A stretch of DNA of 12,143 nt, taken from NCBI GenBank assembly GCA_913776405.1, contig CAJYOV010000161.1, forward strand, positions 1 through 12,143, read 5' to 3'. Positions 6,549 through 12,143 of the stretch are shown piece by piece. This DNA is from Pseudobdellovibrionaceae bacterium. GTDB taxonomy: Bacteria > Bdellovibrionota > Bdellovibrionia > Bdellovibrionales > JAMPXM01. The position numbers and the translations under genes are program-made. The notes under the pieces are model-generated. The model made no database searches. It was not told the DNA's origin and saw only the letters and a list, made by a program, of their open reading frames with translations. The first letter of the stretch is position 1; each line of letters begins with the position of its first letter.

Positions 6549-7687
6549 AGCCGGATCTGTCATTTCATCGCAACCAACTCCTTCTGAACCCGCGCTTGCC
6601 AGCCGATCAGCGCCTCGTTTTTGAGGAAGCGTGGGCACGCTTAGTCGAGCCCTCGTATTCAAATCATGTGGGGATCGCAACCTCGGGCTCGACAGGTACA
6701 AGTCTCGGCAAACTCATCCTTCTTTCACGCGAAGCTCTTGAGACGAGCGCACGAGCTGTCAACGAGCGCTTTCAATCGGGCCCGCACGACGTCTGGATGA
6801 AGAGTCTCCCTGATTTCCATGTGGGCGGTCTTGGCATTTTGATCCGTGCTCACTTGTCTGGCGCGAAAGTCTTCGAGGACCGCCTGCCGAAATGGGATGC
6901 ACACGGTTTCGTGAAGCAAGTTGAAGAAGCGGAAGCAACTTTGATCTCGCTTGTGCCGACCCAAGTTTTCGATCTTGTTCAAGTGAATGCTCGGGCTCCT
7001 GAATCCGTTCGTGCGGTGATTGTCGGCGGTGGCCGTCTCGAAACCTCGCTCAGAGAACGAGCAAACGCGCTCGGCTGGCCATGTCTCGCAAGCTACGGCA
7101 TGACCGAAACGTGTTCGCAAATCGCAACGGCGCTTACACCAGAGGATCCACGCCTCGTTCTTCTTTCACATGCGACGGCAAAATCGACAGAAACGGGGCG
7201 CCTCGCGGTTCGTGCAGGCTCGTTACTTTCGGCACAGATTGTTTTTACCGACCGTGGCGCGGAACTTTATGATCCGAAGCGAGGTGATTGGTTCGTGTCT
7301 GAAGATCGAGGTCACGTTGAGAATGGGAACATTCTTGTCATCGACGGGCGCGAAGCTGATTTCGTAAAAATCGGCGGCGAAGGTGTGTTGGTCTCCAAGC
7401 TCGAAGAGACGCTTGAGCGCTTAAAGTTAGAACTCGGCTTTCAGGGCGATGCGGTGGTTCTCGCAGCCCAAGACGATCGGCTCGGCGCGATGATTGTTTT
7501 GCTCGCAACCCGAAACTCTGAAGCGAGTGTTGAAAAGCTTGTTGAAGCGTTTAATGCCTGCGTTGTGCCGTTTGAGCGTATCCGGCGTCTCGAGTTGGTC
7601 GACACCATTCCACGCTCGGCACTTGGCAAATTACTTCGCGGAGCCGCACTTCAGTTGGTAGGCCTCAAGGCGCTCGCGAACGACTGA
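6545..7687 (+). CDS. menE: o-Succinylbenzoate-CoA ligase MenE (ANL adenylating family)
   Basis: Activates o-succinylbenzoate with ATP and CoA for ring closure by MenB. The preferred start is GTG 6545, overlapping the menC stop as GTGA and preceded by CAGGG. An in-frame ATG at 6503 would lie 46 bases inside menC. The 380-residue product is shorter than E. coli MenE (about 450) because the N-terminal subdomain is reduced, as in other compact MenE proteins. Visible motifs are the P-loop ATSGSTGTSLGK (45-56), YGMTE near 183-187, DGREADFVKIGGEGV near 268-282, and the C-terminal adenylation lysine in RSALGKLLRG near 360. It is the last gene of the plus-strand men run. Its final 57 bases overlap the oppositely transcribed thioesterase gene, and no terminator hairpin is visible. 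Confidence 0.93.
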   Translation: MKPDLSFHRNQLLLNPRLPADQRLVFEEAWARLVEPSYSNHVGIATSGSTGTSLGKLILLSREALETSARAVNERFQSGPHDVWMKSLPDFHVGGLGILIRAHLSGAKVFEDRLPKWDAHGFVKQVEEAEATLISLVPTQVFDLVQVNARAPESVRAVIVGGGRLETSLRERANALGWPCLASYGMTETCSQIATALTPEDPRLVLLSHATAKSTETGRLAVRAGSLLSAQIVFTDRGAELYDPKRGDWFVSEDRGHVENGNILVIDGREADFVKIGGEGVLVSKLEETLERLKLELGFQGDAVVLAAQDDRLGAMIVLLATRNSEASVEKLVEAFNACVVPFERIRRLELVDTIPRSALGKLLRGAALQLVGLKALAND

Positions 7688-8062
7688 CGGCATCTCGCAC
7701 TTGGCCTTTTTCTTCAAATCAACGAAAGCATGCACGATCGTGACTTCGGCGTGCGTCGCCTTTGAGCTCGTGAACACGTATTTCATCGTGAATGAGGATG
7801 TCCCGATTTTTTCGAGGCGACATTCGACATCGTAACTCTGGCCCGGAAAGATCGGTGCGAGGTGTTCGCACTCGCTGTGACGAATCGGCACGGCCCACGT
7901 TTCGTTTGCGAACCACTCTTTCCAAGTGAAGCCCAAATGTTCAACGAAAGTTTCATAGGTGCCGTGCGCCTTTGCGTATACGTTCCCGAAGAACATGATT
8001 CCCGCCGGATCGGCGTCGTGAAATTTTGGAACGAAACTTTGAGTGTAAGCGCCTTGAGCCAT
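7631..8062 (-). CDS. menI: Hotdog-fold (4HBT) acyl-CoA thioesterase, probable DHNA-CoA thioesterase
   Basis: Proposed to hydrolyse 1,4-dihydroxy-2-naphthoyl-CoA to DHNA before prenylation. The start is ATG 8062, which overlaps the upstream gene's stop as TAATG and has GGCGG a few bases before it. The open frame extends further upstream to 8182, but that part lies over the DUF1232 gene in another frame. The 143-residue protein begins with the 4HBT signature FHDADPAGIMFFGN (14-27), where D18 matches the catalytic Asp of Pseudomonas 4-hydroxybenzoyl-CoA thioesterase. It resembles the cyanobacterial DHNA-CoA thioesterase Slr0204 type more than the E. coli MenI (hotdog PaaI-like) type. Basis: fold from sequence, substrate from location next to menE. 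A generic short-chain acyl-CoA thioesterase is the alternative. Confidence 0.78.
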   Translation of the reverse strand: MAQGAYTQSFVPKFHDADPAGIMFFGNVYAKAHGTYETFVEHLGFTWKEWFANETWAVPIRHSECEHLAPIFPGQSYDVECRLEKIGTSSFTMKYVFTSSKATHAEVTIVHAFVDLKKKAKCEMPSVVRERLEAYQLKCGSAK

Positions 8063-8418
8063 TAGCGACCGCCGTAAATTGAAGGTTCGTATTTCCAGAT
8101 GCGTTCTTTGATAAATCGGGGTGTGAGAAACGCGACAGCCTTCGCGACACGCCTGACGGTAACGAAGCTCTTCATGCCCCAAGGGTAGTGGCTGAGCAAA
8201 ATGGCCTGATCGAGGACGTTGAAGAAGTAATCGAGCACAATCGAGATCAGAATGACGTCGTCAATTACGCCAAGTAGCGGAATCCAATCGGGAATTATGT
8301 CGAATGGTGAAAGAATCAGCGCAACAAGTGCGAGCAAAACCTTCTTGTCGCGCTCAGGAATGCGCTCGTCGTTGGCGACGCTTCGAACAAAATTGATCAA
8401 GTCTTTCAGGAATCTCAT
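8062..8418 (-). CDS. Small DUF1232 (YkvA-like) membrane protein
   Basis: A 118-residue protein of the DUF1232 family, whose function is unknown. The hallmark is LSPFDIIPDWIPLLGVIDD (36-54), matching the family pattern SP-D-IPD-IP-LG-DD. It is preceded by DERIPERDK and followed by a hydrophobic stretch to about residue 66, suggesting one or two membrane segments or a hairpin. The basic C-terminal part (residues 82-110) is probably cytoplasmic. I choose ATG 8418; a TTG at 8427 would add three residues. Neither has a strong ribosome site. Its TAA overlaps the ATG of the thioesterase, so the two are co-transcribed and probably translationally coupled. Whether it takes part in menaquinone metabolism is untested. 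Confidence 0.85.
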   Translation of the reverse strand: MRFLKDLINFVRSVANDERIPERDKKVLLALVALILSPFDIIPDWIPLLGVIDDVILISIVLDYFFNVLDQAILLSHYPWGMKSFVTVRRVAKAVAFLTPRFIKERIWKYEPSIYGGR

Positions 8419-8463
8419 TGCCCGCAATCGTAAGGCCGACTGAGCCTTGACATCAAGCGCCGA
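8419..8463. promoter_or_regulatory. Divergent DUF1232 / polyprenyl synthase control region
   Basis: A 45-base gap between diverging genes. On the minus strand TTGATG (8456-8451) and TACGAT (8432-8427) are 18 bases apart, each a 4-of-6 sigma-70 match, and would give a transcript starting next to the DUF1232 ATG. On the plus strand TTGACA (8447-8452) is a perfect -35, but the expected -10 position near 8470 reads GACAAA, which is poor. If used, it would start transcription beyond GTG 8464 and favour the ATG at 8485. Confidence 0.3.
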
Positions 8464-9420
8464 GTGCCAGACAAAAAGACCCTCATGAAGAGTGTTAAGA
8501 TCTTTGATTCACGAGACTTTCCGGCCTATTTGCCGAAGCTCAATAACCTTTACGACGACCTGTTCACAGGCGGTAAAGGCTTCCGTTCTGTTCTCGTGAC
8601 GAAGGTCTCTGAGCCCCTGAATCTCGATGACCGTTTGATTCAACTCTTGTGTCAGACAATTGAATTCATTCACAACGCATCTCTCTTACACGATGACTTG
8701 ATCGATCGCTCGCAACTGCGTCGTAATAAGCCAGCCGCTTGGACGAAGTATACGCCTGAGTATGCGGTGTTGGCTGGCGACTACCTTCTTGCGCGCGTGA
8801 TGGTCAATCTCGGCAGCCATGGAAATGTGCGTTTGATCCAACTGACAGCTCAGGCAATCTCAGATTTGCTTGAAGGCGAGTGGATCCAAGACTCACTCGT
8901 TCGCGATTTCGACATCACGCTTGATCAACTTGATCGCGTTCATAATTTGAAGACAGGCTCGCTTTTCAAATGGTGCTTACAGGGCCCATTCGTTGCGGCT
9001 GAAATTTACGACCGCGACATCCACACTCTTTTAGAAGAGTGCGGCACGTTGCTCGGGCTCTTATTCCAACGCTCAGATGACCTTCTCGATTTCGACGTTC
9101 GCAATTATGAAAACAAAGCTGTCCTCGGTGATTTGAAATCGGGGTACTTAAATTCGTTCGGCGTCTTTCTCACGCGCGACCTCCCTGAAGAACAGCGTCA
9201 GAGAGCGCTCAAAGCGCAATCCCTAGGTGAGTTGAAGTCGATCGTAACCGAATCGCATTTTGAGTCGCGCCTTCAGGCGTTTGATCGCATGAATATCGCG
9301 CTCATCGAGCTCTACGATCATCAGCTTGAGCGTCTACGCGCACTCTTGCCCGAATCGCAAAAGCCCATCGTCGATCAGCTTCTGCCGCTTTCGAAGCCCC
9401 TCTACTGGCGGAAGAAGTGA
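8464..9420 (+). CDS. Long-chain polyprenyl diphosphate synthase (trans-isoprenyl)
   Basis: Elongates an allylic diphosphate with isopentenyl diphosphate, probably to make the menaquinone tail. The 318-residue protein shows GGKGFRS (36-42, in place of GGKRLRP, with Lys and Arg kept), the first Asp-rich motif DDLID (77-81) followed by LRRNKPAAW, and the second motif DDLLD (205-209). The residue five before the first motif is Ala (A72). Small residues there are associated with long products, so roughly C35 or longer is likely (inference). Oddly, the GK-TLP segment after the second motif reads GYLNSF. Tyr228 thus replaces the lysine equivalent to human FPPS K266, which normally contacts diphosphate. 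The start is uncertain: GTG 8464 (used here) or ATG 8485, seven residues later, both without a clear ribosome site. The stop overlaps the next gene's GTG as GTGA. Confidence 0.88.
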   Translation: MPDKKTLMKSVKIFDSRDFPAYLPKLNNLYDDLFTGGKGFRSVLVTKVSEPLNLDDRLIQLLCQTIEFIHNASLLHDDLIDRSQLRRNKPAAWTKYTPEYAVLAGDYLLARVMVNLGSHGNVRLIQLTAQAISDLLEGEWIQDSLVRDFDITLDQLDRVHNLKTGSLFKWCLQGPFVAAEIYDRDIHTLLEECGTLLGLLFQRSDDLLDFDVRNYENKAVLGDLKSGYLNSFGVFLTRDLPEEQRQRALKAQSLGELKSIVTESHFESRLQAFDRMNIALIELYDHQLERLRALLPESQKPIVDQLLPLSKPLYWRKK

Positions 9421-10496
9421 TTGATCCTGAGGTCCCTAAGAAACTAAAGACACTCTCCCAGCGAGATGCCGAGTTCACGGCGTATCTTGACGGTTCGTTC
9501 TCGTCTACGGAAATCGCGGTCCCACTTCGCTCACTCAACGTCGGCACCCAATCAGAAGAGGTGACCTTCGCAGTCGTCAAAAACGAAGACGTTCAGACAC
9601 CGTCGTTCCTGACTGTCTGTCGGGCGTTGATTCGACCAGCGACTCTCATCTTCTCGCTAGGGCCGATGGCTGTTGTCATGGCTCGCGCGATCTCGATTCA
9701 CCAGTACTTCAATGTGTTTCTCGTACTCGCTTGCGTGTTCGGGATTCTCTGCTTCCAAATGGCGGTGAATCTCTTCAACGACTACGGCGATCACATGAAG
9801 GGGCAAGACCGCGTAAGACCCAAGGGCGGTAGCCGAGCCATTCAAAATGGCTGGGTTCGCGCAAAGAAAGTGCGACAAGCCGCACTTGGTCTCACGGGGC
9901 TCGCGGCACTTAGTGGAATTCCTGCGATCGTGAACTCGCCTGCGCTGTTGCTAGCACTTCTCGCACTTGTCGTTGCGCTCGAGTTTGCATTTCAACGTTT
10001 ACGCTTGAAACGTCGGGGCTTCGCCGAGGTGCTAGCGTTCGGTCTCACGGGGCCGCTCCTCACGGTCGGTTTCTCTTGGGCCGTTTTAGGTTTCGCTGGG
10101 CTCAATGAATTTGTGATCGGCTGCGTGTTCGGTGCAATTGCGCTTCTTTATTTTCACTCGGCCAACTTTGAAAATATCATGGTCGACTCTCAAGCTGGCG
10201 CACGCACGTGGGCAACACGTACGGGCTTTGAAGCGAGTAAGACGTTCTATCTTTTTGTCTCGGGCCTTTGCATCGCGTTTGCGGCAGCCGAAGTTTTCCT
10301 TCTCGAACGAAACATAAAACTTCTTCCGCTTCTGTTGGTGCAGCTTCTCGTTCTCATTCCTGTCAGCCGCCGGGTGAAGGGCCTCGCTTCACCGCTGTCG
10401 TCTGACTTGGTCGGCCTTCGCGTCGAAGCCGTTCGTCTCTCGTGGCTCACAACCATCGCGATGGTGGGCTCTTTCATCTGGATGAAGCAGGGATGA
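9417..10496 (+). CDS. Second, divergent MenA/UbiA-family prenyltransferase with N-terminal extension
   Basis: A 359-residue membrane protein of the UbiA superfamily. The start is GTG 9417, overlapping the preceding stop as GTGA, with GGAAGAA just upstream. Residues 1-65 are a polar extension without recognised motifs; the family core starts at LIRPATLIFSLGP (71-83). The first Asp motif is good: NDYGDHMKGQD (121-131) followed by PKGGSRAIQNG. The second, ANFENIMVD near 249-257, lacks the usual N-x-R-D: it reads FEN where MenA has LRD, so the first Asp is Asn while the last Asp stays. ARTWATRTG then replaces K-TLAVR-G. About eight or nine hydrophobic segments are present. It may prenylate a different aromatic acceptor, be a second MenA, or have lost activity. 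Coupling to a polyprenyl synthase gene supports a quinone or prenyl-lipid role. Confidence 0.85.
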   Translation: MIDPEVPKKLKTLSQRDAEFTAYLDGSFSSTEIAVPLRSLNVGTQSEEVTFAVVKNEDVQTPSFLTVCRALIRPATLIFSLGPMAVVMARAISIHQYFNVFLVLACVFGILCFQMAVNLFNDYGDHMKGQDRVRPKGGSRAIQNGWVRAKKVRQAALGLTGLAALSGIPAIVNSPALLLALLALVVALEFAFQRLRLKRRGFAEVLAFGLTGPLLTVGFSWAVLGFAGLNEFVIGCVFGAIALLYFHSANFENIMVDSQAGARTWATRTGFEASKTFYLFVSGLCIAFAAAEVFLLERNIKLLPLLLVQLLVLIPVSRRVKGLASPLSSDLVGLRVEAVRLSWLTTIAMVGSFIWMKQG

Positions 10497-11245
10497 AGAC
10501 TCTCGAAGAGAGAGGCTTTAAACTCGAGACCGTCGACACCGAAGACGGTGAGTCGCGTCTAGTCCTTCGCGATTTAACGGATGAATCGCTAACGCCACTC
10601 GAAGTCGATTTTTCATCTGGTGCTCTTCTTCACCGACTTCGTCATGGGATTTCAAAAGGTCAACCGCTCGGGAAAGCTCTCGGCCTCAAATCCGTAAATC
10701 CTGAAACAGCGCCATTCATCTTCGACGCGACTGCGGGTCTCGGTACAGACGCGCTTATCATGTCAGCCCTTGGCTGCCGTGTTCGTTCGGTTGAACGATC
10801 GCCGTTTATCTTTCAACTTCTCGAAGATGGAATGAAACGCCTTCGTCAAAAGGGCGACTCGCAATTGAGTGCCATCGCGAATCGACTCAGTTTTGAAAAT
10901 GGCGACTCACGCGCGATCTTAAGAGAGCTTGCGAGCTTGAAAGAATCGACTGACATCAGTGTCGCAAGCGCCATTCCCGATGTCGTTTATCTCGATCCGA
11001 TGTATCCGGAAGAAGGCCGCTCGAAGTCGGCCCTTCCCAAAAAGACGATGCAGATGTTCCGTCGCCTCTTAGACGGCGATGAAGATGCCAACGAACTCTG
11101 GGTGGCCGCAATGGCCTTGGCAAAAAATCGGGTCGTCGTTAAGCGACCGCTCAAGGCGCCAGCTCTCGGCACATCGAAGCCCACGCACACTTTCGAGGGC
11201 AAGACTGCGCGCTTCGATATGTATTTAACGAAAACAACGACTTAG
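10493..11245 (+). CDS. rsmJ: 16S rRNA (guanine-1516-N2)-methyltransferase RsmJ
   Basis: SAM-dependent methyltransferase that modifies G1516 of 16S rRNA. The ATG at 10493 overlaps the previous stop as ATGA and gives 250 residues, the same length as E. coli RsmJ; an in-frame ATG at 10442 inside the upstream gene is not preferred. Motifs are LEVDF (36-40) and HRLRHG (47-52), the SAM-binding FDATAGLGTDA (77-87), VERSP (100-104), ENGDSR (135-140) and the catalytic-site YLDPMYP (166-172). The last is followed by KSALPKKTMQMF, and VVVKRP and RFDMY lie near the C-terminus. These match RsmJ closely. It is last in a three-gene run with the prenyl enzymes, a functional mismatch that probably reflects simple packing. 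The following 38 bases to the converging gene show no clear hairpin terminator, only two copies of GATCAGG. Confidence 0.95.
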   Translation: MKTLEERGFKLETVDTEDGESRLVLRDLTDESLTPLEVDFSSGALLHRLRHGISKGQPLGKALGLKSVNPETAPFIFDATAGLGTDALIMSALGCRVRSVERSPFIFQLLEDGMKRLRQKGDSQLSAIANRLSFENGDSRAILRELASLKESTDISVASAIPDVVYLDPMYPEEGRSKSALPKKTMQMFRRLLDGDEDANELWVAAMALAKNRVVVKRPLKAPALGTSKPTHTFEGKTARFDMYLTKTTT

Positions 11246-11283
11246 CTTTCGCGGCTTTCTTTGATCAGGACTGTTCGGAGCGA

Positions 11284-12132
11284 TCAGGGATGGTCGGGCA
11301 GAAGACCCGCTCGAATTTCGATGAGGCGCACGAGGTCCGCATGAAGTTGCGTGAGCTCGGGTGATGCTTTCTCTTTATCGTTAAACGCGAAATAGCGTTT
11401 CAAATCTTGAAGTGCATTTTTAAACTGGCCGACTCGGCGATAGAGAATTGCGCGTTCGGCAAGGCGGTTCACGTTACTTGGTTGATACGCGATAAGAAGA
11501 TTCTGGAGAAAGAGAAGCTTCTCGGCAGAGGGCAGTTTTGCACCCGTAGTGCTAAGGAGCGTCGATTTCAAATCGCAGACGTAAGTGACCATGAAACGTT
11601 CAAACGAGATCGGCTCGAAGAGCGCATCGTTTTTAAGATCGGTCGTCATCTGGTAGCGCGATTGAAGGACGTCGATCAATTCATCGCTCGAGAGAGTCGC
11701 GCCATTTCGCGCAACATCGATGTAGCGAGAGCGCCCTTGATCGCTCCAGCGCAGAAACCACGCCGGATTAAAATCGATGAAATCAAGTTTCACACCGATT
11801 CGCTCGGCTAAGAAGGCGTAGAGGAGTGAGAGAACGACAGGCGACCCACGGCGCGAAGTCAAAACATGAGAGAGACGGAACGCTTCGCTTGGTTCCGCGT
11901 GGTTTGCCATTTCCGTGAGGCATTGAAAGCGCTTTGAATCAAAAAAGAAGCGGTTCAAGTGCGCAAGTCGATCGCGTTCTGAAACGTCATCGGCCGAAGT
12001 CGCTTCAAGCTCCGACTGAAGTTCGTAGGCGAAAAACTGCGTGCGCTTGATGAGCCAGTCGACCGGCATCGTGTCGTCGAATTCGAACGCGATGCGACTC
12101 AGCTCTCGAATGAGGTTGAGCGTGCCGCCCAC
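11284..12132 (-). CDS. SirB1-type transglutaminase-like protein with C-terminal TPR
   Basis: A 282-residue protein of the SirB1/transglutaminase-like plus tetratricopeptide architecture, whose biochemical role is not established. The N-terminal helical region carries LNRFFFDSKRFQ (59-70). The core motif RLSHVLTSRRGSPVVLSLLY (86-105) matches the SirB1 pattern HVL--RRG-P--L-LLY. It is followed by FNPAWFLRW (121-129) where relatives usually have a PGHFL-like segment, so the expected His is Trp, and by YIDVARNG with the conserved Asp (D139). No transglutaminase-type catalytic Cys is evident, so it is probably not a protease or transglutaminase. Residues about 219-252 look like a TPR unit. The start used is GTG 12132; the frame stays open to the window edge, so the true start could lie outside. 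It converges on rsmJ. Confidence 0.78.
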   Translation of the reverse strand: MGGTLNLIRELSRIAFEFDDTMPVDWLIKRTQFFAYELQSELEATSADDVSERDRLAHLNRFFFDSKRFQCLTEMANHAEPSEAFRLSHVLTSRRGSPVVLSLLYAFLAERIGVKLDFIDFNPAWFLRWSDQGRSRYIDVARNGATLSSDELIDVLQSRYQMTTDLKNDALFEPISFERFMVTYVCDLKSTLLSTTGAKLPSAEKLLFLQNLLIAYQPSNVNRLAERAILYRRVGQFKNALQDLKRYFAFNDKEKASPELTQLHADLVRLIEIRAGLLPDHP

Positions 12133-12143
12133 TGCACGGGTCA

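Noticed and set aside
8063..8182. 40-residue N-terminal extension of the thioesterase
   Set aside because: It runs antiparallel to nothing useful and overlaps the DUF1232 gene in another frame on the same strand. It has no 4HBT similarity, and TAATG at 8064-8060 gives the normal start.
9417..10496. Calling the second prenyltransferase ubiquinone UbiA (4-hydroxybenzoate prenyltransferase)
   Set aside because: The NDYGD-K-Q-D layout and following GGSRAIQNG are closer to MenA than to UbiA, and no ubiquinone genes are nearby.
11246..11283. Rho-independent terminator between rsmJ and the SirB1-like gene
   Set aside because: GATCAGG occurs twice as a direct rather than inverted repeat, and there is no stem followed by a T-run.
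1..12143. Mobile elements, tRNA/rRNA genes, CRISPR arrays, phage or defence genes
   Set aside because: None seen. Coding sequence of housekeeping metabolism fills nearly every base, with no terminal inverted repeats, spacer arrays or transposase motifs.

Overview
This 12.1 kb window is a compact, chromosomal, Gram-negative-type region devoted mostly to menaquinone (vitamin K2) biosynthesis. Five blocks alternate in strand and almost no base is non-coding. The composition is moderate in GC. The gene set pairs a full classical (o-succinylbenzoate) men pathway with RsmJ, a type I-beta DAHP synthase and a cyanobacterial-style hotdog DHNA-CoA thioesterase. That suggests a deltaproteobacterial or Bdellovibrionota-like organism, which is inference from gene content only. 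The odd length and the interrupted or edge-abutting genes at both ends suggest the window may be a whole contig.

Layout. (1) Bases 6-1029, minus strand: a type I-beta DAHP synthase (aroF) followed, one base after its stop, by the start of a menG/ubiE methyltransferase that breaks after about 40 recognisable codons. (2) Bases 1088-7687, plus strand: menF, menD, menH, menA, menC and menE, tightly packed with short gaps, overlaps and two 4-base GTGA start/stop overlaps. (3) Bases 7631-8418, minus strand: a DUF1232 membrane protein followed by a hotdog thioesterase (menI candidate) whose 3' end overlaps the 3' end of menE by 57 bp. (4) Bases 8464-11245, plus strand: a long-chain polyprenyl diphosphate synthase, a second and divergent MenA/UbiA-family prenyltransferase, and the 16S rRNA methyltransferase rsmJ, joined by GTGA and ATGA overlaps. 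(5) Bases 11284-12132, minus strand: a SirB1-type transglutaminase-like/TPR protein reaching the window edge.

How they work together. AroF commits carbon to chorismate. MenF isomerises chorismate to isochorismate, then MenD, MenH and MenC make o-succinylbenzoate and MenE activates it to its CoA ester. MenB (naphthoate synthase) is not in the window. The hotdog thioesterase would release 1,4-dihydroxy-2-naphthoate, the polyprenyl synthase would supply the isoprenoid tail, MenA would join them, and MenG would methylate the product. Every pathway step except MenB therefore has a candidate here, with MenG present only as a fragment.

No RNA gene, mobile element, CRISPR array or convincing terminator was seen. 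The points most worth a second look are the broken menG, the second MenA-like enzyme with an altered second Asp motif and an N-terminal extension, and the polyprenyl synthase that lacks a normally conserved lysine. I do not see a wholly new biological system.
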